DNA of 64,000 nucleotides, from positions 9,695,448 to 9,759,447 of the forward strand of contig NC_088108.1 in NCBI RefSeq assembly GCF_036370855.1. The letters are read 5' to 3'. Numbering within the stretch: position 1 is the first letter of the stretch; every line of letters begins with the position of its first letter. Source of the DNA: Dromaius novaehollandiae. Lineage: Eukaryota; Chordata; Aves; Casuariiformes; Dromaiidae. The translations under genes and the position numbers were made by a program. The notes beneath the pieces were generated by a model, which saw only the letters and a program-made list of their open reading frames with translations, was not told the DNA's origin and ran no database searches. Below are positions 1 to 11,548 of the stretch, piece by piece.

Positions 1-3000
1 TACTGGTAAGTCCGCTGCTAAAATTTAAAGCTAGAAGAAAAAAAAAAACAAAACAAAAACACAACCCCCCAAATCCACCCCAAACTAATTGCATATGTCT
101 TCTTTTATCTTGAATATTTTTCCTCATATTTTTTGTGCATTAATGTAGTGCATGTGATAAACTTCTGACTGCAGGTAAAATCATACAGTTTCCTTCTGAC
201 AGGACTTTTGAAGTGATTTGAGGAGAGCAATCTGCAGCTGTCTGCACAGAGGGAGAAGGCAATGGACTTCCACCACACCCTGATCCGGCACCGGCACCGG
301 CACCGTCTGGATCCCCTTTATCATGCCCTGGCTCTTTTATCCCAGGCAAGAGTAGGATTGAGGATTTAATCCAAGGTCTTTTACACTTAAGGGGGAGAGA
401 GCAGAAACATTTCCTTCTGTTTGAACTTCCTCACCAGTGCACCTGGTCTGTAACAGGGAGAGATCACATTCTGGGGGGAATAAGCAGTTTACTTGTTCTA
501 ATTGCTTTTCCCCTTTGTACCTATATCGACCTTGCTAACTCTATGGGGCTGTAGTTGTTTCCATAATTCCTAACTGTGGCACAAGCTCCCACAACTCCCT
601 CTTTCAGGGCTCAGAGAGACAGACATTACTGGATTTGTTATTTTGCAGTACTACTGGCCCTGCCATTATAGAAAGTTCAAGATAATGATGCTGGTCTGGT
701 AGCCGATAATCATGCACACGTTCACTTCTGCTCCTTTGCTACAAGGACGGGAAGCTCAGCTGTCTGCTTGACTCTGTCACCTAAGGGGTGTGAGGGTTTA
801 AAAAGCAATAGCTAAATCCAGCAGAAAGAAAGGGGAATCATTTTTCACACCCTGAGAATCTCCTGTACAAAGACTCTCATGACCATACTGTAAAAGATGC
901 TGAGTGCTACCACCCAGACCTCAGGGACCAGTTCCACTGAGAATGGTGATATAAACACCAGGGGTGCTTAGAACAGTACCCAGATGATGTAGGTACCTTA
1001 AAAACACACCACCGGTCACAGGAGAGCGGGGCTCAAAGCACGGCTCTGCCTCTGACCTGTCAGGCAGGTTCCATCAGCCTTTTGGTAAAGGCAGTTACAA
1101 GCAGTCAAGCGGTGAAGAGGGACAGCTTTTTCAGATGTCTGAGGAAAGCAGAAATGTTGCAGAACATATGATTCCCTTCCTTTTTCAGGTCTCTCTGTGA
1201 TAGGCAGGGCACGACCTGCAAGAATTAACTGCAGGAGTTTAACTTAATCCCCTTAGTTACTGTATATATATTGCAAAGGCACACATCAGAGAGTTTTGAC
1301 TGCAGCACTCCTGCATACAGCACAAATACAGGCTACGAGCACACTGCTCATTTCAGTAAGATTTTGCCTGCAGTGAAAATATCCAGAAGAACATTAAAAA
1401 GGTGCAGATAAGTCAAAAACCCAGATTTCTAATTTGCCCATAGACACTGATCTCTTAAGAGATTTGCTGAAAGATTATTTATAGTAACATTCACCACGGC
1501 TACAGCTGTTTTCAAGATTCCAGCCTGTGGGGTGAAGTATGCTTTGCTGACCTTTCTGCTGCATAGGAACAACGCGTTTCTAAGACCTTAGATACAGTAT
1601 TTAAATTACAATTGTCCATAGAATCGCAGAATCACTTACTGTAAAAGGAAAAAGTATATCAGTGTGTAGTTAGCTAAAAATTCAGTCTTTTGGAACACAA
1701 CTCAGCAAAGTTAGAATCTATTAATGAAAGAAAAAAATTAGGAAGGTGTTTCATTGCCACTGTTTCTAATGAAAAACGGTTGTGGGTTTTGGGTGGTTCT
1801 GCATCGTCTAAGCACGTCTGCAATCCTGGAATGCTTGCAACTGCCTTACAGCACAAGAGCCAGAAAGTGAACCAACCAAACAGATCAAACTAGTTTCTCT
1901 GCCCTGGTTTGGCAGAAACCTAGCATGACATACAAATCAAACGGCTAATCTCATATCAAAAAGATCATGTTTACGACTGAGATGTTTCACACCATGCACC
2001 TCAGCGCAGCTTGAATTCCTTTGTTTTGACACTACCTGACTGTATGGGCTGCTGAATGGAAACCCATATGCTGTGAACATTTTTGAGGACTTCTTTCCCC
2101 TCGCAGTTAGGGCTGTCTCACGCTGCGGAAGGCTGGAGGTACTGCACAGCTCACTGCACTGCTAACACCGAGCGCCAAGTTGTTAGTCATAGCAGCATTG
2201 TGTTTAAGTTGCTAATCTTCTTTTTACTTCTGATGGGTGATCAGTTCTCTAAATGATTAAAGTACATCAAATACAGAATTAGTTCTATTTGCTCTCTCGT
2301 AAATACAAACACTCTTTTAGTACACAGAGGCCACTGAATCTAGTCAATAACTGATACATTCCAAAAGTTAGCAGTTTGTTCTATTTTGACAATCCAAACC
2401 CAAGAGATAGTTATGTATGGACTGGGTAATAACCAGAAGACAACCCGCACTCTGGTTCAGAAGTATGAGGACAAAATTCTTTTCAAGGGAATAAATTTAG
2501 TTGTGACTCTTCAAACACCCTCTCTTCTATGGTCTGCAGTATGAGGTGAATGCCAGAACAACATAATGCCATTTTGAGAAGTAATCTCGCAGACCCTTTC
2601 AGAAGTTTCCCTTTTAATGACCTTCTCTAGCCCCAAATGCCTACTCTCTTCCTCTCAGGATTGAAGGATGAGTGTACTTCACTGTAGTGAGAACAGTGCC
2701 CATCAAAAGATTGATCATTTGAATCTTTCCGAGGCTCGCAGGAGCCCCACAGGGCCAGCGGGATCCAGAGCCTGCAGCCATGGTGGCTGGGCCACTGGAG
2801 TCTGTGCCCAGAGCTTTGCAGATGCGAAATCCTCACTTGCAATTCAGGACATCTTGGTTTGTAACTATGTGAATTCCTGCTTAAGTTCACAGGTAGTCAG
2901 AGGCTAATTTGCAAATACTTCCCTCTCAGTTCAAGTGTTTTTTCTACTCTTTCTTGTTCATAAAATCCCTGTTGACACAAAGCTTTGCTATTGTTAAGCA

Positions 3001-6000
3001 TGCAGCACTATTGGCACGGGGAGCATGACAAATCAATTAACAGTGAATAGCTCCCACAGCAGATATGCTATTCCGACGGGCAGACACAACAAAACCACTT
3101 GTTACTTATGAGTGCTCTTTGTTATTTACAAATACAATAGACTCAGGTATCCTGCTCTTCTGATCAATTCTATAAAAGCACAGGAAAGCACTTTACAACA
3201 CAGCTCAAGAGTTCACTCTCTTAATCTGGAATCTAAAATAAGAAGTCTTTACAATCTGGGTTAATAAGGACACATCCAACAGGCTAACTATAGGTCAAAG
3301 GAATCTGAAGGACAAATTCTACAGGTTTTCTCCAGGTAACTCCACTACGACCAACAGAAATTTCATTCAAGCAAAGATGAAAAACTTACAAGAATATTTC
3401 ATTCCACTCAAACAAGAAACAATTAAAATGTAAATAAGGATTAATATTGAAAAAAAAAAAAAAACCCAGGTATAATTACATCCAAATCAATCCTTTCTCC
3501 TGTAGGGCAGCCTGAGGAGGCAGCCACTGTCTTTCCTGCATCAGTGGTTTAGTACTGCTGACTTACCCGTGGACTGGAACATGAAGTCCACCAAAGGTAT
3601 TCAGGCACGTAGGAAGGTAAACGATGATGTGGTACTAGGAGGCTGATGTTTCCAGGGCGTTACAGTAGGGCAGCTGACCTCCAACTTCCTGCACTCGAGG
3701 AACATGTTGTCCTTTCCTCGGTAACCTGAACCAGGGCTAAATCCTTCTTGCCTTGCTGAAATCGATGGCACCGAGTGACCGCAAAGGACGAGTTTAACTC
3801 CTAGCTTTAAGTAGGTTATGGCCAGGCCTATTCTATCCTGTGACTTTATGGTTTGTCCCAGAATCTCTTCCTTGCTGCTGAACCTAAGCTCTCTTTGCTT
3901 TTAACACTTGCTGTATGAAGGTATCTTCAATATGGAATATAGAAGTCTCTCTCCTCAAGATAGTGCAGACCCCTTGCATGGACACTTCTGGGTGGTTTCA
4001 GACGGTTCAGCTCAGTCCTTACAAACAGGTACACCATTTTCATGCACGTTAGCACTGGTTTATTAAATGGTGCGAACCCTTAGGCAGAGTAAGCTTGGTC
4101 CCACACTCTACACTGTGAATAGCAACACTAGTTCCCACATCTCCTGCTCTCTGTGTAGGAATTGAGGCCAACGTTAATATTTCTACAGAACTGGGGCTTT
4201 ACAATGGACCTACTTCCATTGGCCTTATGTGGTTAGGTACAGAATTATGCCAAATCAAAACAAACCTAATGTAAAAGAAGAGAGTGTCCACGAAGTTTTA
4301 GCTCCTGCTTATGCAGTATTTTGCATAATTAATCATCTCATAAGTCACAGGAGCATCGTTCCAAACTGATACAAGACTCTCCTGTGTAAGTGACAGAGGA
4401 ACAGTGACGTTAGCAGGTAACAGCGACAGCTGTCATTCTGGAGGCATTACTGTTTCTCTGCCGAAGGTTGTGGCTGTAACAGTTGTGCCCACACAGCAGT
4501 GTGCCCTAACTTGTGTCAGGCCCTGCCAGCTGGGCTAGTTACCCAGTTTAAAGAGGTGGGTTGAGCTAACCCATCTCCTTTGCCCCAAAGCAGATTAGAG
4601 AGCTCTCACTCATACTGCACTGCTCACAGCCGCGGCGGCTGCGAGAGGCCGTGGTTACCCTTAACCGGCACTACCAGATCTAGGAAGGGGAGCAAGCCTG
4701 CCGCTTTGGCATCCGGGGGAACCATCCAGCGACAGCTACACTGGGCACCCCCGTACCTCCTGCGTTTCGAACGGGTGGCGTGCTGCGCCGCTTCTTCTCT
4801 TCGCTGTGCTGCAGTGCTAAACTACTGCCTTAACCCACCACAGAGCGAATATTATACACTTATCACACCACAGCTCCTTGGATGAACAGGGTTAAAGACC
4901 ACTAGTAGTAGCACTAGCTGTCACGAGGCAGACCTGGCTGTTAGATCAGCCCAGTCTTACTACTGATCTTTAATTTATGACTTCTGCCTTATTCAGCTTT
5001 TCAGTGGCGCTGCTCGGTGTTTCAGCTCCACGGGCGGTCAGCCTCTGCAATTCTCTCCTGTGCAAAAGGGGGAACTAAGAGAAATGCCTCTGAGATTTGT
5101 TCAGACAGACCAAAGCTAATCCAAGCTGCTACAGAAGGCAAAGCCCACATTACGCTCAGGTAGTTTTTGTCAGGCATCATGTCCCGACTGGTCACTGTAC
5201 TGAGCACTTCCCAAAGTAGCCTCATAGACAGCGGTATAAAATACCTTAAAAGCAACTTCAACAAAATAATAAAAAATGGTGGTAGCTGAAAGCAATTAGG
5301 CTTAATGGAAAAGAGGAAGGAAATGATTTCACCAAAAATACACTCCAAAGTCTATCTTCTATCTGTCAATAATCGAAGACGCCAAACCGGCCCCAAGTTT
5401 AAGTATGCCAGAATGTAGGATCCTGGCTGATGCCTGGCCCCAAGTGTCAAGGAAAAATGAAATCATGGGAAGGAGGAGGTAGAAGAGGCAGATTGATAGA
5501 ACACCTTCTATCATTTTGTAAATATACAGAAGAAGGGAAATACAATGCCCGTTGGGCAGTCCTTCTAATAACAGTGCAAATACATTTTGGGTGCATACCC
5601 TGAAGTACACTGCGACACACCAGAAGGCAACTGGACCTTTCACGCAGAACTCCTTTCTACCCCATCTCAGGACAACGGAGGGTTGGAAGATGCCAGTATC
5701 TTTTCATGTGTATGGAAACAGAACTGTCCAGTCCAGCTCCAACTGAAATACATAGACTGGGGTGTACAAATGAACAGGATGGGACTGAACAGAAAGGGCC
5801 ACTTAGTGAGCCCTTTCCTTAGTAAAAATACAATGCTTTATGTAATCCACTTTATACAGTATGTTAATGTAACAATTAGCCCTATGAGTACAAAAAGAAC
5901 TAACATGAGCTCCCTATGGATTTGCCCCTCATGGCTGACTGAGCCGTGTAGTGGAAGGCGCAAGCTCAGACTGGAATTTTTCTTGTGCCGACATGTTACA

Positions 6001-8685
6001 AACTCTCTTCCTCAAATAGGTTCTCGAGCGTCAGTTAATGTAAGACCTCGCGCTGCAGACTCCCTCTCAGGCAGAATAATTCTGGAGTTTCTTCTCTATC
6101 TGGGCACTTGTTTCACAAAACTTGAAGGACCTTTATATCTCTGAAACCTCTGCTTCTCTGTCAAATTTAGCTGAAGTTGGCAGCAGGATCAAAAGTTACT
6201 GGGAGCTGGGACAGACAGCTGGCAACCACATATACCTTACTTCCACATGAAATCAGACTAAAAGTAGTCATATTGCTCATTATTTGCTTCCACACTGTGG
6301 AATCTGCCACTCCGCATGGTCAAATGCCTTCACCTCTGCAAGCCTTCAAAACCCAGGCTCCCATGCAGTTCACTAATAAAAGGTCTCCCTGCACAATTTC
6401 AGAGCACGTATGTTTTTGAGATGGCGTGTGAACCACATGACCCAAAAAGCATTTCTTATTTTTAAACGGGGTCATGACTCTAATAACTTTCATATTCCCA
6501 GCTGACAAGAACACAAATCTCACAAACAGCAGGGACACCACAGCATGGGATCTTTCGGAGGCTGCCACGGCAGCAGCAGCGATCGTCTCCAATGACGGAG
6601 CGCTCTCTGCAAGCTGCTCATGTCGAAGCAATGCTGGAGCAGTCTCCTCATTTCAGCAGGGAGAAGGTGCTTTTCTAATGAACATATATAATTTTCTTTT
6701 CCAAAGCTTTGTTTTTAACCCAGCCACTGTGTTCTTGCTAGACCAACTTTCATCATACAAAAAACACAGTTATGAGACTGCTTTTCAATAGAGACTTAAA
6801 TATCTCCTTTAACAGACTTCAGACTAGAAATGTGCCAATAGAGCACAAGAATGCATTTACTTTAAACAGCCTACTTCACAGAGGGAATGACTGCTCACTT
6901 TTCTCAAGGTTACTGAGAACACCTAACATTTACATCATTTACAACAAATTTCACACTTGCAGAGCATCTTGTGTCTCAAAGCATGAAAAAAACCCAAACC
7001 CACACTGCCGATTGATAGGCAGCCTCAGCCTAATTCAGTTTGTCACTAAAAACCCGCCACTTCTTGGGTGATGCATGACAACAGTCCACACTAACAAAGA
7101 ACAGAGAGCCTGTTTGTTCATGGCAGGGGAGGGAATACACAGCCTGGAATTTAAAACAGAAAGATCAGACACTACTGAACGATGGATTCCCCAAGAGAAG
7201 TCTTCACAACAAAAGGATGCTGTGCAGTCAGCACCAAAAATATGCTGAATCCTGCAGTAAGCAAAAGTATGCTTATTCTAGATTACAAGGGTTTGATGGT
7301 AAAGCTATCCCTAAGTAGCAATTACTCAAAGGAAGAGTTTCAGCTAGTTTTAGTTACACTGATTAAAATAAATTATAACAGCAAAATATGGGCACAGGAG
7401 TGAGGTTCTGCAAACACAGCTACAGTTTGTTCATGTAAGGAGGTGAGGACTATCTGTACACTAGACCAAGCATCTGTGAAATTTCAGAGTAATTTTTGTA
7501 TATTTTGCCTTACAAAACTGCCAAAGTCGCATATCAATCTGAAATGAAGGCTAAGAAGTTCCCAGCCCTGGAGCATCTGAGTCTACCACTGATGGTCACG
7601 TGTAAAAAGGGAAATGCCAAACTTGAGTGTTGAGTTTGCACTGACCACTTGTATGTTTATAAATTTCCAGTCCTGCACACAGCCTAGGTTCAGTGCCAAG
7701 CTAATCATAATCTTCTGCATGGCATACAACAGCCCCAAATTCATCTTCCCTTGCTGAAATGCCAGGGCAGACCTATGAAGCTCATCACAGGCAAAAAGAT
7801 GATGTGGGAAAGTAGAAGCATATTATCACTGTTTCCCTTAGATCCAGACTCCTTTATAGTCAGATATGTCCCTGCGAAAGGTAAAAAGAGAGCGTTCTGG
7901 TATGCATAAGTCTGCGAGGTAAAAGCGCAGTACTTGAATACTGCTTAGACATTGAGCTGAACAAAGAACATAATATTGTGAATGAGGAAGAAAAGTCAAG
8001 AATAACAAGCAGCTAGAAGGATATAATGATCAGTAAGTTTTTGTTCCAGAGCTGATATAGCATGAAAGTGAGTCAGGAAAGCATTTAATATAGAACGTCC
8101 CTTTGAACAACCCTCTCCTTCACTAAACCCCTTCTACAGATGCACGACAAAAGCTATATGTCCATGCCAAAACATGCATACAGTACCTCTCCATTCTCTA
8201 ACATGCCAGTCAGGAGCAAAGTGAAAAAAGGAAGACAAAGGAATAAGATTAGGATAATCCCAACAAAGAGGACTCACATATGTGTTAAGATTCATTCATG
8301 TTAATTAACATTTTTTAAAGAAACCCATTCAAGTATATTTAGCAAACACAGCATTTTTGTTAAAAAAATGTAAACATGATAAAGATAATATTAACATCAG
8401 AGGGAGAAGCAGCCATGGTTACAGAACAAATGTGACATCATAAAGCATCACCAAAATACAGAGGAAGAATTGTTCACTGACAGTTAACTCCTACTCCCAC
8501 AGATGTCAATGACAGAAGCTGCTGACATCAGAAGTGTAGGATTCAGCTATGTAAAATGAGAAAGGATGGAACAAAGTGATTGTGACAGAGATTAGAAATA
8601 ACACCTTACTCCTCTCCCAGCAGAATATATTTTCCAGTCTATGTAAACATGTTGTCAAGTAAACATATATTCAAGTATTGTCTAG

Positions 8686-8815
8686 ATGAGGAGATGGATG
8701 GAGCTAACTTGTCTGAGGCTGCCCAGCATGTCTGGCGAAGATCTGGATCTGGGTGTTCTGATCTCAGGCCTGTCCTCAGTCCTGGGGTCAGAGGAGACTG
8801 CTTTAGGACCTAGCT
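8686..8815 (-). repeat. Old MIR/CORE-type SINE fragment
   Basis: The plus strand resembles the reverse complement of a MIR-like tRNA SINE: an aacttgtctgaggctgccca block (the usual gacttgcccaaggtcacaca), then gatctggatctgggtgttct (the usual gctgggattcgaacccagg region). The copy is heavily diverged and short, which fits an insertion that predates birds. The assignment rests on pattern memory of the consensus, not on an alignment. Confidence 0.5.
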
Positions 8816-10154
8816 GCTCAGTTCTGAAGCTCCTGGGACTGCCTTACAACTCCCTAGTTTCCCATTACCAATAGGTTCACAGGAAGAAAATTCTTTGGCA
8901 ATATACCATCTCCATCTGTCAGATCAGTGGGATGGAAAGGAGAGGAGAAGGAGGATTTATACTGACTTCCACAACATTCTGGGTTCTTCTTCAGTCGCCA
9001 AACTCATATCCAGGGCTTCAAAACAAAGCCAGCATTTCCCCACGTGCACTGCAGTGCTCTCACACTGGGTTAAAGGCTTCAGTAGACCCCCCTTTTTATT
9101 ACGTAGCAAATTGACTCACTAAATGGAGGCTCATCAGAACAAAAGAGCTAAGAAAAAAACAACACTGTGATCAATGGTATGTACTCCTGTGTTTTCTACA
9201 GAACACTGAGGTGTCTCGAAGCTCTGTTTTCTCCTTCTTTACTCTTTCTTTCTAGGTCCCTTTGCATGATGCCCATTCTGCTGCTATCCTTTCTCTCTTC
9301 TGACCACCACTCTGGGAACTGAACAGCCCATTTTGCCTTCAGAGCATCCTCAGCAGAACCTGTTCCCACAGCAAACTGCAGTGTCTTCAACAGGAGGTTA
9401 AACAGGCCAGCAAGGGAACGCAGCGTAGGGCTGATCCCTGCAAGGCTGGGACATATCCTGGTGATAACTGGGCCATAACCTGGTGACAAAAATAAACTTC
9501 TTGGATTACCTTACAGGAGTTCCAGCAAGCCCTCAATATCAGCTTGGGTGGGATCTTCAAGAGGTTTCATTTGTGGATAAGCTTCCACAAATTACCTCAT
9601 TTCCAATACCAGACCAAGAGTTACGGGTTTTTTTATACTTATTCAGCTATTTCTTCTGAAATACCCTTGCCTTCTCCTATGCCTTCAGAATAAATTACTC
9701 AACAAGGGTGTCTCTCCATGCTTGGGAAATCACTATGCAATTGTTGCAATGCACTTATGGGGAAAAAAACCCTCTGTTTAGCCTTTTTGCCTTCCAGAAT
9801 AATTTTTCTGTAAATCCATTTCCTATACTTTTGGGCAACAAATCCAGTTCCCTTCTTATTACAGAAGCCCCAGTCAGATGTTTCAAGCATCCCATTGGTG
9901 AAACAGTACAGCCTAGTGGCAGGAGAGCGAAAAATGGGCTCGTCTCATGCCTTCGCTTATCCGGCCGGACAAACCTGGGCTTTACAACATCGCATTGGTT
10001 ACTGCTGAAAGTTGCTTTTGAACTGACTACAAAAAACAAATGTCCAAAAAGTGATGTAATGAAATTAACCAATTAAAAGGGAAACACCATAGTAAATGTA
10101 TTTCTTTTCTTTATTCTTTAGGGCAACAGCGTTGCTGTGAGCCTAAGGATGTAA

Positions 10155-10250
10155 AGAAAAGGTGGACTTTAACAAGAGGTAATTGCTTTTTTTAGACCAA
10201 CTGATATAACTGGAAAAAGATTCACATTTACGTGCTCAGAATTTCTTCAT
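10155..10250 (+). repeat. Old interspersed repeat, left arm of an inverted pair
   Basis: The stretch contains gaggtaattgc, tttagaccaact and, about 40 bases on, gaatttcttcatc. It resembles the widespread amniote repeat text 'aggtaatatcttttattggaccaact ... cttcttcag'. A second copy lies in opposite orientation about 100 bases downstream. The family name is not certain; the arms could be termini of a DNA transposon or tails of two insertions. Confidence 0.5.
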
Positions 10251-10264
10251 CACTAAGACAGTTT

Positions 10265-10358
10265 GTGAGATACCTGGAGAAAGAGCTCAGCCCAAAGCAT
10301 GACTTCTCCCACCTCTAGCTACATGAGTTGGTCTAATACAAGACATTTCTTCTCCTTA
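10265..10358 (-). repeat. Old interspersed repeat, right arm of an inverted pair
   Basis: The reverse complement begins gaagaaatgtcttg, continues attagaccaactcatgtagc and ends near gagctctttctccaggtatc. It aligns by eye along its length with the arm at 10155-10250, with the shared core agaccaact. The two arms face each other and could fold into an imperfect hairpin. Confidence 0.5.
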
Positions 10359-11221
10359 GCTTAGGTCTTGTGTTACCATCTGAAGAGAGGGCAGTGAATG
10401 GATGCATCTGTGCCACTGGGTCTGAGCTCTGTCTGGAAAGGAGAACCCTGGGAGCAGACGAGGGGAATTCAGAGTTTCCCTGACCTTTTGCTAGCTTGAG
10501 ACTTCTCAACCAGGCTGTCACTTGATGGAGAGATCTATAATGCTACCACAGGAAACGATGACTGCTTTTTGGAGGTGATCATGAGAGGTTCCCATAAACC
10601 TGCCGTCCCATCAACTGGGGTGAAAGAACTAATTCATATGCCACAGACAGAGAGCAGTCAGCTACTCACTGCTGATGAAGTTTTAATGAAAATAAGACAG
10701 CATGAAATGAATTACGTCAATAAGATGGAAGCTGTCGGGTGTTCTTCTTTAAATTGTTATTACTAATCTTTCAGGAGAAAGAAGCAGCAAAATTATACAT
10801 AATGATGTAGTAACTCTAACAGTGCTGATGCTCCAGCAAAGCGACAGCACCAGCAACCGGAAAGTTGTCCATTAACTAGAGCAGTCAACAAGACTGAGGA
10901 CAGTTTTGACCTTGCAGAATTAATAACTGCTGTGCAAGTTTCCTGTGGCTGACAGTACACAGATCAGGCATAAACAGCAGACACAAAACCCTGGAGATGA
11001 CGCGGATCTCTTTCACCGGGCCCACCACCACGGGGACAGAATGGCAGCACATCACAGAACATTCGCTAGTTCTCAGCTGTGAGGATCTGATGGAATTACT
11101 ATGAAGAGGAGGAGAAATAAAGCTGAAGACACAGAGTCCGAGACAAAATATGTATCCCATGATAGTACTGTAACCCATATTAAAGACACAACAGCATACT
11201 TGTAACAATGAATTTTCAGAC

Positions 11222-11252
11222 ATTAAAATAAATAAATAAATACATAAATAAA
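11222..11252. repeat. AAAT microsatellite
   Basis: A run of aaataaataaataaatac and aaataaatc units in the intron after SLC25A43 exon 3. Confidence 0.9.
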
Positions 11253-11375
11253 TCAAAGCCTCTGTAGTCCCCTGGTAAGAGACACAGTGCAAGTCATGAT
11301 CACCTGGCTAGTCTTGCCCCAAACTCCTGAAACAAGCACATATAACAAAGTACTAGTAACAAGGATGCTCTGTAC

Positions 11376-11548
11376 CTGCATCTTCCTCTTTACAGTCTCA
11401 AAGGGGAAAGAAAGTGTCTGTGCCACACCAGCTGCTACACAGCCATTTATAAAGTTTTGAAGAGGAGTGAAATGAATTATGGGTTCTTGCCAGATTTTGT
11501 CCAGATTGATGTAAACAAAGAATGAGCCAGCAGAAAATGGGACAGCAC
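11376..11548 (-). CDS. SLC25A43: SLC25A43 exon 3
   Basis: Encodes residues 173-229, from VPFSAGSFFVY to SFPFETVKRKMQ. The acceptor is gctttctag|gt and the donor is atgcag|gtacag, leaving phase 0. It carries the end of repeat 2 and the third carrier signature PFETVKRK. The human gene has an intron at the same place, after KMQ. Confidence 0.93.

Larger units (their letters stand above)
1..11375. other. Non-coding DNA 3' of SLC25A43 exon 3
   Basis: No confident exon was found here on either strand. The expected exons 4 and 5 of SLC25A43 (region after KMQ, including the PYFG-containing last helix) were sought on the minus strand without success. The stretch contains short A-runs, a small run of CCGGCA units near 285-304, a SINE-like fragment near 8690-8810, an inverted repeat pair near 10155-10356 and an AAAT microsatellite at 11225-11250. 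Short open frames on both strands show no recognisable domain. Confidence 0.6.

Noticed and set aside
1615-1637. catagaatcgcagaatca, resembling the terminal repeat of a minus-strand CR1
   Set aside because: The sequence next to it shows no CR1 body, so the match is too short to call.
3540-3640. Donor-like ccacgg|gtaagt on the minus strand, considered as SLC25A43 exon 4
   Set aside because: The upstream sequence does not encode anything like the carrier's third repeat.
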